A DNA stretch of 64,000 nucleotides from Noviherbaspirillum sedimenti (GCF_003590835.1 NZ_QYUQ01000002.1:4588001-4652000); one strand, 5' to 3'. Positions 40,065-50,536 are shown, numbered from the stretch's first letter. The notes: generated by a model not told the origin, from the letters alone. Numbers and translations are program-made.

Positions 40065-40961
40065 ATGACCAGCCTCTACCAATCCAGCATCACCTCCCTT
40101 CAACTCCTTGGCCGCGGCAAGGTGCGCGACAACTACGCCGTCGGTGACGACAAGATCCTGATCGTCACTACCGACCGCCTGTCGGCCTTCGACGTCGTGA
40201 TGAACGAGCCGATTCCCGCCAAGGGCCGTGTCCTGAACCAGATGTCCGACTTCTGGTTCGCCAAGCTCGCCGGCATCGTCCCCAACCACCTGACCGGCGT
40301 TGCCCCGGAGTCCGTGGTGGCGCCCGACGAGGTCGAGCAGGTGCGTGGTCGTGCGGTGGTGGCCAAGCGCCTGCAGCCGATCATGGTCGAAGCGGTGGTG
40401 CGTGGCTATATCATCGGTTCCGGCTGGAAGGATTACCAGGCCACCGGTGCGATCTGCGGCATCGCCTTGCCGGCCGGCCTGCGCCAGGCCGACAAGCTGG
40501 CCCAGCCGATCTTCACGCCGGCCGCCAAGGCCGAGCTCGGCGAGCATGACGAGAACATCAGCTTTGAAGAGATGGAAAAGCGCATCGGCAAGGAGCTCGC
40601 TGCCAAGATGCGCGACATCAGCATCCAGCTGTACCAGACCGCGGCGGATTACGCCGCCACGCGCGGCATCATCATCGCCGACACCAAGTTCGAGTTCGGT
40701 CTCGACGAGCATGGCGTGCTGCACCTGATGGATGAAGTGCTGACTGCCGATTCCTCGCGTTTCTGGCCGGCCGATTCCTATGCGCCAGGCATCTCGCCGC
40801 CATCGTTCGACAAGCAGTTCGTGCGCGATTACCTGGAAACCCTGAGCGACTGGAACAAGACCTCGCCGGCGCCGGCGCTGCCGCCGGAAGTCATCGAAAA
40901 GACCGGCGACAAGTACCGCGAGGCGCTGCAGCGCCTGACTGGCGAAACCCTGAAGGATTGA
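40065..40961 (+). CDS. purC: SAICAR synthetase
   Basis: Joins aspartate to CAIR in purine synthesis. ATG 40065 ([24 protein letters not shown]) gives 298 residues; the open frame upstream runs back into fba. Motifs: [72 protein letters not shown] (key parts KFEFG and [12 protein letters not shown]). The long eukaryote-like/beta-type form. purE and purK follow within ten bases and by overlap, an operon of sequential enzymes. Confidence 0.97.
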   Translation: MTSLYQSSITSLQLLGRGKVRDNYAVGDDKILIVTTDRLSAFDVVMNEPIPAKGRVLNQMSDFWFAKLAGIVPNHLTGVAPESVVAPDEVEQVRGRAVVAKRLQPIMVEAVVRGYIIGSGWKDYQATGAICGIALPAGLRQADKLAQPIFTPAAKAELGEHDENISFEEMEKRIGKELAAKMRDISIQLYQTAADYAATRGIIIADTKFEFGLDEHGVLHLMDEVLTADSSRFWPADSYAPGISPPSFDKQFVRDYLETLSDWNKTSPAPALPPEVIEKTGDKYREALQRLTGETLKD

Positions 40962-40970
40962 GAGCAAGCC

Positions 40971-41477
40971 ATGGCTGAACAAGCGAAACAGGCCGCGCCG
41001 CTGGTGGGCGTGGTGATGGGTTCTTCCTCGGACTGGGAAGTGATGCAGAACGCGGTGGCAATGCTCAAGGAATTCGGCGTGCCTTACGAGGCGCAGGTGA
41101 TTTCCGCGCACCGCATGCCGGACCAGATGTTCGCCTATGCGGAATCGGCGCGTTCGCGCGGCTTGCGGGCAATCATCGCCGGCGCCGGCGGCGCTGCCCA
41201 CCTGCCGGGCATGTTGGCGGCCAAGACCATCGTGCCGGTGCTGGGCGTGCCGGTGCCGTCCAAATACCTGCGCGGCGAGGATTCGCTGCTGTCGATCGTG
41301 CAAATGCCCAAGGGTATCCCGGTCGCCACCTTCGCCATCGGTGAAGCCGGCGCCGCCAATGCCGCCCTGACCGCGATCGCCATCCTGGCCGCCACCGACG
41401 ATGCGCTGGCCGCGCGCCTGCAGGAATTCCGCGCCAAGCAGACCCAGGTGGCGCAGGCGATGAGTTTGCCGGCATGA
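40971..41477 (+). CDS. purE: N5-carboxyaminoimidazole ribonucleotide mutase
   Basis: Isomerises N5-CAIR to CAIR. 168 residues with [57 protein letters not shown] and [25 protein letters not shown] precedes the ATG. The stop overlaps the purK start (ATGA), fitting coupled synthesis of the two enzymes acting in sequence. Confidence 0.98.
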   Translation: MAEQAKQAAPLVGVVMGSSSDWEVMQNAVAMLKEFGVPYEAQVISAHRMPDQMFAYAESARSRGLRAIIAGAGGAAHLPGMLAAKTIVPVLGVPVPSKYLRGEDSLLSIVQMPKGIPVATFAIGEAGAANAALTAIAILAATDDALAARLQEFRAKQTQVAQAMSLPA

Positions 41478-42667
41478 GCGAGCAGCAGCCTCCTTTTGTA
41501 CCGTCCGCGACGCCGCCGACCTGGCTGGGCGTGATGGGCGGCGGTCAGCTTGGCCGCATGTTCGTGCACGCAGCGCAAGCCATGGGCTTCAAGGTGGCGG
41601 TGCTGGAACCGGCGCGCGACTGCCCGGCCGGCCACGCCGCCGATTACCTGCTCAGCGCCGATTATCACGATCCGGTGGCGTTGAACCAGCTTGCCGGCCT
41701 GTGCGCGGCGGTGACTACCGAATTTGAAAACGTCCCGGCGCAAAGCCTTGCGATGCTGGCGGCGCACAGCTTCGTCGCGCCGGCCGCCGCCAGCGTGTCG
41801 GTCGCCCAGGACCGCGTTGTCGAAAAGCGCTTCTTCACCGAATGCGCCGCGACCTCGCATGTGCTGCCAGCGCCGCACAAGGTGATCGCCAGCGCAGCCG
41901 ACGTCGATGCCATCACCGATGACCTGTTGCCGGGCATCCTGAAAACCGCGCGCCTCGGTTACGACGGCAAGGGCCAGGTGCGGGTACGCACGCGCGAGGA
42001 AGCGCGTGCGGCGTTCAAGGAAATGCAGGGCGTGACCTGCGTGCTGGAAAAGATGCTGCCGCTGGCCTATGAAGTCTCGGTGCTGGCCGCGCGCGGCGAC
42101 GACGGCGAATCGGCGGTCTATCCGATCGCCGAAAATGTCCACCGCGACGGCATCCTGTTCTCCACCACGGTGCCGGGACCGCACGTCTCGGACGAAACCG
42201 CGCGCCGCGCCCAGCATGCCGCGCTGGCCATCATCGGCAAGCTCGAATACGTGGGTGTCTTGTGCATTGAATTCTTCGTGCTGCAGGATGGCGCTCTGGT
42301 GGTCAATGAAATGGCCCCGCGCCCGCACAACAGCGGCCACTACACCATCGACGCCTGCATCACCAGCCAGTTCGCGCAACAGGCGCGCGCCATGGCGCGG
42401 CTGCCGCTGGGCGACGTGCGCCAGCATTCGCCGGCGGTGATGCTCAACATCCTGGGCGACGTCTGGTTCGAGGGGGACAGCGACAGCGCGCGCGAACCCG
42501 CCTGGGACAAGGTACTGGCGCTGCCGGGCGCCAATCTGCACCTGTACGGCAAGGACGACCCGCGCCGTGGCCGCAAGATGGGACACATCACTTTCGTCGC
42601 GCCGACCCTGGCAGAAGCGCAGGAAAGCTTTGCCGCCGCTTGCCGGATCCTCGGCATTCCTGCCTGA
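41474..42667 (+). CDS. purK: N5-carboxyaminoimidazole ribonucleotide synthase
   Basis: ATP-grasp enzyme that carboxylates AIR to N5-CAIR. 397 residues: [40 protein letters not shown] [46 protein letters not shown] with [12 protein letters not shown] as signature. Overlaps purE by four bases and is followed by the Sua5-type gene after 14 bases. Confidence 0.98.
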   Translation: MSEQQPPFVPSATPPTWLGVMGGGQLGRMFVHAAQAMGFKVAVLEPARDCPAGHAADYLLSADYHDPVALNQLAGLCAAVTTEFENVPAQSLAMLAAHSFVAPAAASVSVAQDRVVEKRFFTECAATSHVLPAPHKVIASAADVDAITDDLLPGILKTARLGYDGKGQVRVRTREEARAAFKEMQGVTCVLEKMLPLAYEVSVLAARGDDGESAVYPIAENVHRDGILFSTTVPGPHVSDETARRAQHAALAIIGKLEYVGVLCIEFFVLQDGALVVNEMAPRPHNSGHYTIDACITSQFAQQARAMARLPLGDVRQHSPAVMLNILGDVWFEGDSDSAREPAWDKVLALPGANLHLYGKDDPRRGRKMGHITFVAPTLAEAQESFAAACRILGIPA

Positions 42668-42681
42668 GCGGAAGAGGCGCG

Positions 42682-43719
42682 ATGTCAGAGCTGATTCCGG
42701 ACCCGGCGGCAATTGCCGCCGCCGCGCACCTGCTGGAACAGGGCGAACTGGTGGCATTCCCGACCGAGACTGTCTATGGCCTGGGGGCTGACGCCGAAAA
42801 TCCGCAGGCAGTGGCAAAAATTTACGCCGCCAAGGGCCGCCCGGCCAACCATCCGCTGATCGTGCACCTGGCGCCGGCGGCCGATATCGGCTACTGGGCA
42901 GAACAGATTCCTGCGCAAGCGCAGCAGCTGATCGCGGCATTCTGGCCAGGCCCGCTGACCCTGATCCTGAAGCGCGCCGCGCACATTCCGGACACGGTCT
43001 CCGGCGGCCAGGACAGCATCGGCCTGCGCTGCCCCTCGCACCCGGTGGCGCAAGCTTTGCTGCGCGAATTCAAGGGCGGCCGTGGCGGCGTGGCTGCGCC
43101 CTCGGCCAACAAGTTCGGCCATGTCAGCCCGACCACCGCGCGCCATGTGCGCGATGAATTCGGCGCGCCGCCGCAGAGCCCGCTGGCCGCCATCCTCGAT
43201 GGTGGCCAGAGCGAAGTCGGCATCGAATCGACCATCCTCGACCTCTCGCGCATGGCAAGCCACGGTCCAGTGTTGCTGCGCCCGGGCCATATCTCGCCGC
43301 AACAGATCGCCGCCGTCATCGGCGTTGTGCCAGCCCTGCCGGATGGCGCCGCGCCGCGCGCCTCGGGTACGCTGGAAGCGCACTATGCGCCGGTCACGCC
43401 GGTGGCGCTGGTGGCGCCGCAGCATGTGGCGGAAGTGGTGCGCAGGCTGGCTGCCGGCGGACACCGCGCCGCGCTGATGCGACGCGCAAGCGGATCGCTG
43501 GAGGAAACCTGCGCCCAATTGGTGCTGCCGGACACGCCGGCCGGTTACGCACATGCGCTATATGCCGCCTTGCGCGAAATGGATGCGGCCGGCGCCGACA
43601 TCATCCTGGTCGAAGCGCCGCCGACAGGGCCCGAATGGCAAGGCGTCAATGACCGCCTGCGCCGCGCCGCACACGATTCGACCGCGGTGCTGGCGGCCTT
43701 GCTAAAACCCGCGCTTTAG
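42682..43719 (+). CDS. L-threonylcarbamoyladenylate synthase (Sua5 type)
   Basis: Makes threonylcarbamoyl-AMP from Thr, bicarbonate and ATP for the tRNA t6A modification. 345 residues from ATG 42682 (MSELIPDPAAIAAAAHLLE) with GAAGAGG upstream. The YrdC domain (FPTETVYGLGADA, KGRPANHPLIVH, FWPGPLTLIL, APSANKFGHVSPTTARHV) is followed by a linker and the Sua5 C-terminal domain (about 210-345), so it is the two-domain Sua5 form rather than short TsaC. Together with tcdA at 48.7 kb it supports t6A/ct6A modification. It is last in the pur operon. Confidence 0.93.
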   Translation: MSELIPDPAAIAAAAHLLEQGELVAFPTETVYGLGADAENPQAVAKIYAAKGRPANHPLIVHLAPAADIGYWAEQIPAQAQQLIAAFWPGPLTLILKRAAHIPDTVSGGQDSIGLRCPSHPVAQALLREFKGGRGGVAAPSANKFGHVSPTTARHVRDEFGAPPQSPLAAILDGGQSEVGIESTILDLSRMASHGPVLLRPGHISPQQIAAVIGVVPALPDGAAPRASGTLEAHYAPVTPVALVAPQHVAEVVRRLAAGGHRAALMRRASGSLEETCAQLVLPDTPAGYAHALYAALREMDAAGADIILVEAPPTGPEWQGVNDRLRRAAHDSTAVLAALLKPAL

Positions 43720-43724
43720 CGCGG
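43709..43724. terminator. Small hairpin over the Sua5-type gene stop
   Basis: CCGCG (43709-43713) pairs with CGCGG (43720-43724) around six bases that include the stop codon. There is no T tract; it lies in the nine-base gap between convergent genes, so any terminator role is weak. Confidence 0.35.
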
Positions 43725-43728
43725 CTCC

Positions 43729-44934
43729 TCAGGGATGGAACGCCTGGATGCCGGTTTGCGCCCGGCCTAGGATCAGTGCATGGATGTCGTGCGTGCCTTC
43801 ATAGGTATTGACGACTTCGAGGTTGAGCATGTGGCGGATCACGCCGAATTCATCCGAGATGCCGTTGCCGCCCAACATGTCGCGGGCGACGCGGGCGATG
43901 TCGAGCGCCTTGCCGCAGGAATTGCGCTTGAGCATGGAAGTAATTTCCACCGAAGCCGTGCCTTCATCCTTCATGCGGCCGAACTGCAGGCACGCCTGCA
44001 AGCCGAGCGTGATTTCGGTCTGCATGTCGGCCAACTTCTTTTGCACCAGCTGGTTTGCCGCCAGGGGACGGCCGAATTGCTTGCGGTCCAGCACATACTG
44101 GCGCGCGATATGCCAGCAGGATTCCGCGGCGCCCAACGCGCCCCAGGCGATGCCGTAACGCGCCGAATCAAGGCAGGTGAAAGGGCCTTTCAGGCCGCGC
44201 ACATCGGGGAAAATATTTTCTTCCGGGCAGAATACGCCATCCATGACGATTTCGCCGGTAATCGAGGCGCGCAAGCCGAACTTGCCCTCGATCGCCGGCG
44301 CACTGAGACCCGCCATGCCTTTTTCCAGGACAAAGCCGCGAATCGCGCCTTCCTCATCCTTGGCCCAGACCACGAAGACATCGGCGATCGGCGCATTGGT
44401 GATCCACATCTTGCTGCCGCTGAGGGCATAGCCGCCCGCCACTTTTTTTGCGTGCGTCGCCATCGACTGCGGATCGGAGCCATGGTCGGGCTCGGTCAGG
44501 CCGAAGCAGCCGATGAATTCGCCGCTGGCCAGTTTCGGCAGATACTTTTGCCGCTGCGCCTCGGTGCCGAAGGTGTAAATCGGCAGCATCACCAGCGAGG
44601 ATTGCACGCTCAACATCGAGCGGTAACCGGAATCGACCCGTTCGACTTCGCGCGCGATCAGGCCGTAGCTGACGTAATTCAGGCCGGCGCCGCCATACTG
44701 TTCCGGGATGGTCGCGCCGAGCAAGCCGAGCGCGCCCATCTCGCGGAAAATCGAGGCATCCATGCGCTCGTGGCGGAAGGCTTCCAGCACGCGCGGGGCC
44801 AGCTTGTCCTGGCAATAGGCGCGGGTGGCATCGCGCACCATGCGTTCGCTGTCGCTTAATTGCTGTTCCAGCAGCAACGGATCGTCCCAGCGGAATTGCG
44901 CTTTGCCATTCGGTGTGGTGCGGGCTACGGTCAT
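43729..44934 (-). CDS. gcdH: Glutaryl-CoA dehydrogenase (acyl-CoA dehydrogenase family)
   Basis: FAD enzyme that oxidises and decarboxylates glutaryl-CoA to crotonyl-CoA in lysine and aromatic breakdown. ATG 44934 ([19 protein letters not shown]) gives 401 residues; the frame is open further upstream across the flavin reductase gene. Motifs: [35 protein letters not shown], the catalytic Glu in [24 protein letters not shown] (motif TYEGTHDIH) and [21 protein letters not shown] pattern. The gene follows a flavin reductase gene by four bases. Confidence 0.95.
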   Translation of the reverse strand: MTVARTTPNGKAQFRWDDPLLLEQQLSDSERMVRDATRAYCQDKLAPRVLEAFRHERMDASIFREMGALGLLGATIPEQYGGAGLNYVSYGLIAREVERVDSGYRSMLSVQSSLVMLPIYTFGTEAQRQKYLPKLASGEFIGCFGLTEPDHGSDPQSMATHAKKVAGGYALSGSKMWITNAPIADVFVVWAKDEEGAIRGFVLEKGMAGLSAPAIEGKFGLRASITGEIVMDGVFCPEENIFPDVRGLKGPFTCLDSARYGIAWGALGAAESCWHIARQYVLDRKQFGRPLAANQLVQKKLADMQTEITLGLQACLQFGRMKDEGTASVEITSMLKRNSCGKALDIARVARDMLGGNGISDEFGVIRHMLNLEVVNTYEGTHDIHALILGRAQTGIQAFHP

Positions 44935-44938
44935 AAAT

Positions 44939-45448
44939 TTACTCAATGTTAGTGGCAACAAATTTGCCGCTATGAAAAACCAGCGCCGGCTGCGGCTGCA
45001 CGTCACAATGCTCGACTTCGCCGACCATGATGACATGGTCGCCTTCCGGGTAGCGGCTCTTGTTGCGGCATTCGAACCAGGCGGCGGCACCCTTCAGGAT
45101 CGGCAAGCCGGTGGCCGATAGCGCGAATTCGACACCTTCAAAGCGGTTCTCGATGCGGCGCGCAAAGCGGTCGGCGAGGTTTGCCTGGTGCGCCGCCAGC
45201 ACATTGATCACGTAATGCGAACAGGACTGGAACACCGGCAGGCTGCGCGCACTATTGCCCAGGCTCCACAGCACCAGAGGTGGCGCCAGCGACACCGAAT
45301 TGAAGGAGGTCGCGGTCATGCCGACAAACTCGCCGGAGTCGAGGCGCGTGGTAATGACGGTGACGCCAGTGGCGAACTGTGCCAGGGCATTGCGGAAATG
45401 GCGGGTGTCGAGCGGATCGGAGACATTGCGTGGAATACTGGTGTGCAT
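44939..45448 (-). CDS. Flavin reductase family protein
   Basis: 169-residue FMN-binding protein of the flavin reductase-like group: [47 protein letters not shown] contains the typical [12 protein letters not shown] and PPLV stretches; [12 protein letters not shown] is near the C-terminus. ATG 45448 is chosen over the upstream in-frame start at 45559. Such proteins supply reduced flavin to monooxygenases. It is in a two-gene unit with gcdH (stop to start gap four bases); a specific link is inferred only. Confidence 0.9.
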   Translation of the reverse strand: MHTSIPRNVSDPLDTRHFRNALAQFATGVTVITTRLDSGEFVGMTATSFNSVSLAPPLVLWSLGNSARSLPVFQSCSHYVINVLAAHQANLADRFARRIENRFEGVEFALSATGLPILKGAAAWFECRNKSRYPEGDHVIMVGEVEHCDVQPQPALVFHSGKFVATNIE

Positions 45449-45607
45449 CAAAGGCCTGCTATCGAAAAGTAATAAAAATGATACACCAAGGCGCAATGAA
45501 GGGGAAATCCAAGGGAAACCGCGGCAGGAATGGCGTTTTGCGTTGCTCCCGATTTTCAACGCTTATAATGGAATAATTAACTGGAGATATACTGAACGGA
45601 GTGCAGC

Positions 45608-46141
45608 ATGACAACCGAAATTGCAACGCTGGGAGGCGGTTGCTTCTGGTGCCTGGAAGCCGTCTATCAGGAATTGAAAGGCGTGCAGCAAGTGGAATCC
45701 GGCTATGCTGGTGGCCTCCTGGTCAATCCGACCTATGAAGACGTGTGCAGCGGCAAGACCGGCCACGCCGAAGTGGTGCGCATCACCTTCGATCCCGCCG
45801 TTGTCAGCTATCGTGGAATCCTGGAGATTTTTTTCACGATCCACGATCCGACCACCTTGAACCGCCAGGGCAATGACAGCGGCACCCAGTACCGTTCCGT
45901 GATTTTCTACCATTCACCCGAACAGCAGGATATCGCCCGGCATGTGATTGCCGAGATGGCCAATGTGTGGGATGCGCCGCTCGTCACCGAATTGAGCCCG
46001 CTGCCGGCCTATTACAAGGCCGAAGCCTACCACCAGAATTACTTCCGCCAGAATCCGCTGCAAGGCTATTGCGCCTTCGTGGTGGCGCCCAAGGTGGCGA
46101 AGTTCCGCAAGGTATTCTCCGAAAAGGCAAAAGAGTCATAA
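45608..46141 (+). CDS. msrA: Peptide methionine (S)-S-oxide reductase
   Basis: Repairs S-sulfoxides of methionine. 177 residues with the catalytic GGGCFWCLEAVYQ near residue 10, GYAGG, GKTGHAEVV, FFTIHDPTTLNRQGND and the C-terminal YCAFVVAPKVAKFRK with the resolving Cys. ACGGAG lies five bases before the ATG. Full length and standalone; convergent with the cyclopropane synthase gene. Confidence 0.97.
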   Translation: MTTEIATLGGGCFWCLEAVYQELKGVQQVESGYAGGLLVNPTYEDVCSGKTGHAEVVRITFDPAVVSYRGILEIFFTIHDPTTLNRQGNDSGTQYRSVIFYHSPEQQDIARHVIAEMANVWDAPLVTELSPLPAYYKAEAYHQNYFRQNPLQGYCAFVVAPKVAKFRKVFSEKAKES

Positions 46142-46172
46142 CCATCACCCCGGGCAAGCCAGCGCCGGTCGA

Positions 46173-47372
46173 TCAGGCATACATGTAGCGGCGCGACCAG
46201 GGCAGGGCCTCCGCCGAACGGCCAGCCTTGGTGCACAATACCTGATAGATCGATACCCAGTCATTGGCGAAGGCGTAGGCACAGCCGGCCAGGTAGACGC
46301 GCCAGATGCGGAACTGGCGCTCATCCACCGTGGCATGGATGCGCTCGGCCTGTGCCTCGAAACTGGCGGCCCATATGCTACAGGTCTTCGCATAATGGCG
46401 GCGCAGGTTTTCCACATCGAGCGCTTCCAGGCCGCTTTCCTGCATGCTCCGCAATACCAGGCTGATGTGCGGTAATTCGCCATGCGGGAATACATATTTT
46501 TCAATGAATTCGCCACCGCCATAGGCAGTCTCGCCGCTGGCGGCATCGGTGCTGGTAATGCCATGGTTCATCGCCAGGCCATCGTCGGCCAGCAGCTTGC
46601 GCATCTGGGCAAAATAATCGGGCAGGTGGCGCAAGCCGACGTGCTCGAACATGCCAACGCTGGTGATGCGGTCGAAGCTGCCGGAGAGGTCGCGGTAATC
46701 CTGCAGACGGATTTCGACGCGGTCGGACAGCCCCGCCTGCCTGACCCGTTCGTTCGCCAGCGCATGCTGGTTTTCCGACAGGGTGACGCCGACGCAGCGG
46801 GCGCCAAATTTTTCCGCCGCGCGCAATACCAGCGCACCCCAGCCGCAGCCGATGTCGAGCAGGGTTTGGCCGGGCTGCAACTGGATCTTGGTGAGGATGT
46901 GGTCGATTTTTTTCAGCTGCGCATGCGCCAGTGTTTCGTCGCCGTTCTCGAAATAGGCGCAGGAATACACCATGTTTTCATCCAGCCAGAGCCGGTAGAA
47001 ATCATTGGAAACATCGTAGTGGTAGCGGATCGCCTCGGCGTCAATCTTGCGGTTATGCTGGAAGTGGCGGACGATGCGGCCCAGCTTGCCGGTCGGCTGC
47101 AGCGTCTGCCGCGCCAGCGCGCTGCCGACATCGATGATTTCGCTGGCGCGCCCCTCGATGTCGAGCTTGCCTTCGACATAGGCGGTGCCGAGGTTGGCAA
47201 GTGATGGCCGCAGCAGATACGGCAGGGAAGAGGCGCGCGGCACCCTGACGGTGACTTGCGGCGCTTGCGAGAAATCGAAGCGCTTGCCGTTCCATAATTC
47301 CAGTCGCAGCGGCAGCGCGGCCTGGTGGCGCACCTGGTTGATCCAGTGGTCAAGCCTGTTTTCCCAGAACAT
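46173..47372 (-). CDS. cfa: Cyclopropane-fatty-acyl-phospholipid synthase
   Basis: SAM-dependent methyltransferase that adds a methylene bridge to unsaturated acyl chains in membrane phospholipids. 399 residues: an N-terminal domain, then YHYDVSNDFYRLWLDENMVYSCAYF, LLDIGCGWGALVLRAAEKFGA (SAM site), GVTLSENQHA, FDRITSVGMFEHVG and FIEKYVFPHGELPHI, all standard for the family. Starts ATG 47372. Often stationary-phase controlled; no clear promoter seen. Confidence 0.95.
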   Translation of the reverse strand: MFWENRLDHWINQVRHQAALPLRLELWNGKRFDFSQAPQVTVRVPRASSLPYLLRPSLANLGTAYVEGKLDIEGRASEIIDVGSALARQTLQPTGKLGRIVRHFQHNRKIDAEAIRYHYDVSNDFYRLWLDENMVYSCAYFENGDETLAHAQLKKIDHILTKIQLQPGQTLLDIGCGWGALVLRAAEKFGARCVGVTLSENQHALANERVRQAGLSDRVEIRLQDYRDLSGSFDRITSVGMFEHVGLRHLPDYFAQMRKLLADDGLAMNHGITSTDAASGETAYGGGEFIEKYVFPHGELPHISLVLRSMQESGLEALDVENLRRHYAKTCSIWAASFEAQAERIHATVDERQFRIWRVYLAGCAYAFANDWVSIYQVLCTKAGRSAEALPWSRRYMYA

Positions 47373-47419
47373 GTCGCCTCCAATGCTAGAGAAAACGGCC
47401 GCCGCCTGCGCAGTGCGCT

Positions 47420-48055
47420 TTACGGCTGCAGCCGCTGTATCCGCCAGGCGCCGCCTTCTGTCCGGGTATACAGCACCCGGTCATGCAAGCGCGAGCTGCG
47501 GCCCTGCCAGAATTCGATCGCCTCCGGCACCAGCCGGTAGCCGCCCCAGTGCGCCGGGCGTGCCGGATGTTCGCCGTATTGTTCCTGCACTTCCGCGAAG
47601 CGCTTTTCCAGTGTTACGCGGCTGTCCACCGGCCGGCTTTGCTCGGAAGCGATCGCCCCCAGTCGGCTCAACAGCGGCCGGCTGTCATAATAGGCGTCGC
47701 TTTCCTCCGCCGAAATCCTTTCCACCCGCCCTTCGATGCGCACCTGGCGCTCCAGTTCAATCCAGTGGAACAGCAGCGCCGCATGCGGATTGACCGCCAG
47801 TTCCTGTCCCTTGCGGCTGGCATAGTTGGTAAACCAGACAAAGCCGCGCGAGTCGAATTCCTTGATCAGCAGGATGCGCGAGGAAGGCTTGCCATCAGGC
47901 CCCACCGTGGCCACGCTCATGGCATTGGCTTCCGGTACATGCGCCTTGAGCGCTTCATCGAACCACTTGCCGAACTGTTTGATCGGATCGTGGTCCACAT
48001 CGGATTCCGACAGGCTGGCGTGGCTGTAATCCTTGCGAAGACCTGCAATCGACAT
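47420..48055 (-). CDS. pdxH: Pyridoxamine 5'-phosphate oxidase
   Basis: FMN enzyme oxidising PNP or PMP to PLP. 211 residues: [75 protein letters not shown] (motifs PSSRILLIK and FTNYASRKG), [21 protein letters not shown], and the C-terminal signature [17 protein letters not shown]. Stop lies 47 bases before the cfa start in the same direction. Confidence 0.97.
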   Translation of the reverse strand: MSIAGLRKDYSHASLSESDVDHDPIKQFGKWFDEALKAHVPEANAMSVATVGPDGKPSSRILLIKEFDSRGFVWFTNYASRKGQELAVNPHAALLFHWIELERQVRIEGRVERISAEESDAYYDSRPLLSRLGAIASEQSRPVDSRVTLEKRFAEVQEQYGEHPARPAHWGGYRLVPEAIEFWQGRSSRLHDRVLYTRTEGGAWRIQRLQP

Positions 48056-48067
48056 CTTGCTTCTTTC

Positions 48068-48610
48068 TTAAAAATTGGAAATTCCGCGGCGCGCGCGCAT
48101 GGCGTCACCCAACTGGTGCATTTGCGCTTCACTGAAGAGTCGCTTTGCCATCGGGGCAATCACGCTTTCTTCCAGTTGCATATGCGCTTCATACAAGCTT
48201 GCAAAGCGCGCCACATCCGTCTCGGATAATTGCGCCGATTGCCCACTTGCAATTGTAACCAGTTCACGGTCGAGCGCCAGCCACAAGGCTGCCATTTCCT
48301 GATGCTCCTTGAGTAATCTCGGCAGCAGGGCTTGCAATTGACCGGCATCTTCGCCGCTGGCAGTCGTTTCCAATTGCGGCAACAAATCCTCTTCCTCGTC
48401 CTCATGATGAAGCGTTGCCGCATCGTTAAAATAACGCAGCACCGCATGCGCAGCTTGTTGCGCCTCAAGATCTGCGCCATGATGGGGCAGATGCGCCACC
48501 AATTTATTCAAGGTCGCCAACTGCTTGCGGATGCGCGTGTGGCAATGCCGCAGTACCGCAATCGGCTCATCGAAGCCGGGCGCGGTGTCGAATAGCGAAT
48601 TTCCCATCAT
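48068..48610 (-). CDS. Hemerythrin-like domain protein
   Basis: 180-residue four-helix protein with the hemerythrin di-iron pattern: LRHCHTRI, LHHEDEEEDLLP, KEHQEM and HMQLEESVIAPMA. It may bind oxygen or iron, or help repair iron-sulphur centres. Start ATG 48610, with a second ATG directly after. It precedes pdxH by 12 bases and could be cotranscribed. It diverges from tcdA. Confidence 0.9.
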   Translation of the reverse strand: MMGNSLFDTAPGFDEPIAVLRHCHTRIRKQLATLNKLVAHLPHHGADLEAQQAAHAVLRYFNDAATLHHEDEEEDLLPQLETTASGEDAGQLQALLPRLLKEHQEMAALWLALDRELVTIASGQSAQLSETDVARFASLYEAHMQLEESVIAPMAKRLFSEAQMHQLGDAMRARRGISNF

Positions 48611-48698
48611 TTCATCCTTGTCATTTTCAGGTTGGCATCTAGCAGCAAAAATTCATTGTAGGATAAAAATTCGCCTTTCCGTCCGGTAAAATGACGGC

Positions 48699-49580
48699 AT
48701 GCACGCTTTACTCCAATCATCTCCCTCTGCCGTTGCCGATACTGGCCACGATATCGATCATGCACGTCGCTTCGGCGGCATTTCTCGCCTGTATGGCGCA
48801 GCGGGGCTCGAGCGTTTTCGCCATGCCCATGTCTGCGTAATTGGCGTCGGCGGGGTCGGTTCCTGGGTGGTCGAGGCGCTGGCGCGTTCGGCGATCGGCC
48901 GCATCACCATGATCGATCTGGACAACCTCGCCGAATCCAATATCAACCGCCAGATCCATGCCTTGACGGACACGCTCGGCAAAGCCAAGGTCACGGCGCT
49001 GGCCGAGCGTATCGCGCAAATCAACCCGTATTGCCGTGTCACCGAGATCGAGGATTTCATCACGGCCGACAATCTCGAGCAAATGATCGGTGCCGGCAAT
49101 TACGATTATGTGGTCGATGCGATTGACAATGTGCGCGCCAAGACCGCGCTGATTGCCTATTGCCGCGAGCATGGCATCAAGCTGCTTACCATCGGCGGCG
49201 CCGGCGGCCAGATTGATCCGACCAAAATCGAGATACGCGATTTGTGCCGCACCGAGCAGGAACCGCTGCTGTCGAAGGTGCGCAAACGCTTGCGCCAGTT
49301 GCATGGCTTTCCGCGCGGGACCAAGAACAAATTCGGTATCGATGCGGTGTTTTCCACCGAGCCGCTGCGCTTTCCTGATAGTGCGGAAGCCTGTGATATT
49401 GGCGGGCAAAGCGATGATGGTGATGCAGGCTTGGCAGCAGGCGATAATGCGGGCGCGGGAGTAACCGGTCTGAATTGCGCCGGCTTCGGTTCTGCCATGG
49501 TGGTGACTGCGTCCTTCGGTTTGGTGGCGGCCTCGCATGTGCTGAAGAATCTGGCGAAGGCGGCGCCTGCCGCAGATTAA
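48699..49580 (+). CDS. tcdA: tRNA threonylcarbamoyladenosine dehydratase
   Basis: E1-like, ATP-dependent enzyme (CsdL/TcdA) that cyclises t6A in tRNA to ct6A. 293 residues: RRFGGISRLYG, the Rossmann glycine motif VIGVGGVGSWVVEALARS, DLDNLAESNINRQIHAL, DYVVDAIDNVRAKTALI and PRGTKNKFG. A 35-residue Gly/Asp/Ala-rich insert (from about residue 225) makes it longer than E. coli TcdA. Its stop overlaps the convergent thpR stop by four bases. Works downstream of the Sua5-type enzyme in the same modification. Confidence 0.94.
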   Translation: MHALLQSSPSAVADTGHDIDHARRFGGISRLYGAAGLERFRHAHVCVIGVGGVGSWVVEALARSAIGRITMIDLDNLAESNINRQIHALTDTLGKAKVTALAERIAQINPYCRVTEIEDFITADNLEQMIGAGNYDYVVDAIDNVRAKTALIAYCREHGIKLLTIGGAGGQIDPTKIEIRDLCRTEQEPLLSKVRKRLRQLHGFPRGTKNKFGIDAVFSTEPLRFPDSAEACDIGGQSDDGDAGLAAGDNAGAGVTGLNCAGFGSAMVVTASFGLVAASHVLKNLAKAAPAAD

Positions 49581-50131
49581 TCCGCTTCCTCCAGATGCCG
49601 CGAAACCAGCACCTGATAAGCCAGCCGTCCCCCTTCCTGCGTCGACTGCACCAGAGCGATTTGTTTCACTTCCCAGGTGAACGGATCGAACGGCCGGTCC
49701 AGCGGCGGCTCGGCATCGCGCGCCAGCGTGATATGCGGCGTGAAATCGTTCTTGCGGTCAAATGCGATCCCGTGCCGCATGAGTGCTTGCGCCAAAGATT
49801 CTTGCAGCGTGACCAGTGCCTTCGGCGTGGCATGACTACCTGCCCAGGCAATGTGCTTTCTTTTGAAATACCCTAGGCGGTCAATTTGCAGCGTGAAACC
49901 GATTCGTGGCAAGTCCGCGAGTATGGTCTTCAGCACAGGTAGGTGGACAGCGGGCTGATTACCGAGGAAGGTGAGGGTGGCATGCAGGTTTTCCACGCGC
50001 GTGCGGCGGCCATGTACATGCATCTGCAGGATTTGCAGCGCTTCTCGGGTGGCATCGTCCGGCCACAAGGCGAAGAACAGCCGCAGCGGCTTGTCGCTGG
50101 CGTCAGCGCGGGCGTCATCGGTGGCACTCAT
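49577..50131 (-). CDS. thpR: RNA 2',3'-cyclic phosphodiesterase
   Basis: 184-residue 2H phosphoesterase that opens 2',3'-cyclic phosphates, also known as LigT. The two catalytic motifs are NLHATLTFLG and FTPHITLARD (HxTL and HITL), at about residues 49 and 130. LRLFFALWPDDATREAL is the usual N-terminus. It is convergent with tcdA and 15 bases downstream of a small membrane-protein gene on the same strand. Confidence 0.94.
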   Translation of the reverse strand: MSATDDARADASDKPLRLFFALWPDDATREALQILQMHVHGRRTRVENLHATLTFLGNQPAVHLPVLKTILADLPRIGFTLQIDRLGYFKRKHIAWAGSHATPKALVTLQESLAQALMRHGIAFDRKNDFTPHITLARDAEPPLDRPFDPFTWEVKQIALVQSTQEGGRLAYQVLVSRHLEEAD

Positions 50132-50146
50132 GTCGAGCCAGACAGC

Positions 50147-50536
50147 TTAATCCTTGATATGCGTGAAAAACAGATAGCAGGCCAGCAGGATGGCGATGAC
50201 CACGCAGGCGAAGGAAAACACGATGCCGGTGCTGACGCAAAACAGCGCGGCGTAAAAATAGGCGGGGGTGCCTTCCATCGCCTGCGTCAGCATGCCGGAA
50301 TAAATCTGCAGCAACATCAGCATGGAGGCCGCGATCGCCAGCCACTTCAGGGTATAGGAAGGCAGGATGGCGCGTTGCGCGCGGTTATGACGGTAGTTGG
50401 CGCTGCGCTGCTCAAGCGTACCCTGGTTGGCGTCGCGGAATCGCCAGAAGGGCGTAGCCCAGTGCCAGAAAATGATGCCGAGCAGGCGCAGCAATTGCAA
50501 CGATTGGATAAATCGGGATGGGTGATCTACTTGCAT
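50147..50536 (-). CDS. Small membrane protein of unknown function
   Basis: 129 residues with two clear hydrophobic helices (about 64-82 and 94-122) after a basic, Trp-rich N-terminal region (LLGIIFWHWATPFWRF, NYRHNRAQR). A perfect AGGAGG lies eight bases before the ATG, which supports it as a real gene. I do not recognise a family. It sits just before thpR, and after the small zinc-ribbon gene, all on the minus strand. Confidence 0.75.
   Translation of the reverse strand: MQVDHPSRFIQSLQLLRLLGIIFWHWATPFWRFRDANQGTLEQRSANYRHNRAQRAILPSYTLKWLAIAASMLMLLQIYSGMLTQAMEGTPAYFYAALFCVSTGIVFSFACVVIAILLACYLFFTHIKD

Noticed and set aside
41135..42940. 601-codon open frame antisense to purE-purK
   Set aside because: Shadow frame over two certain genes.
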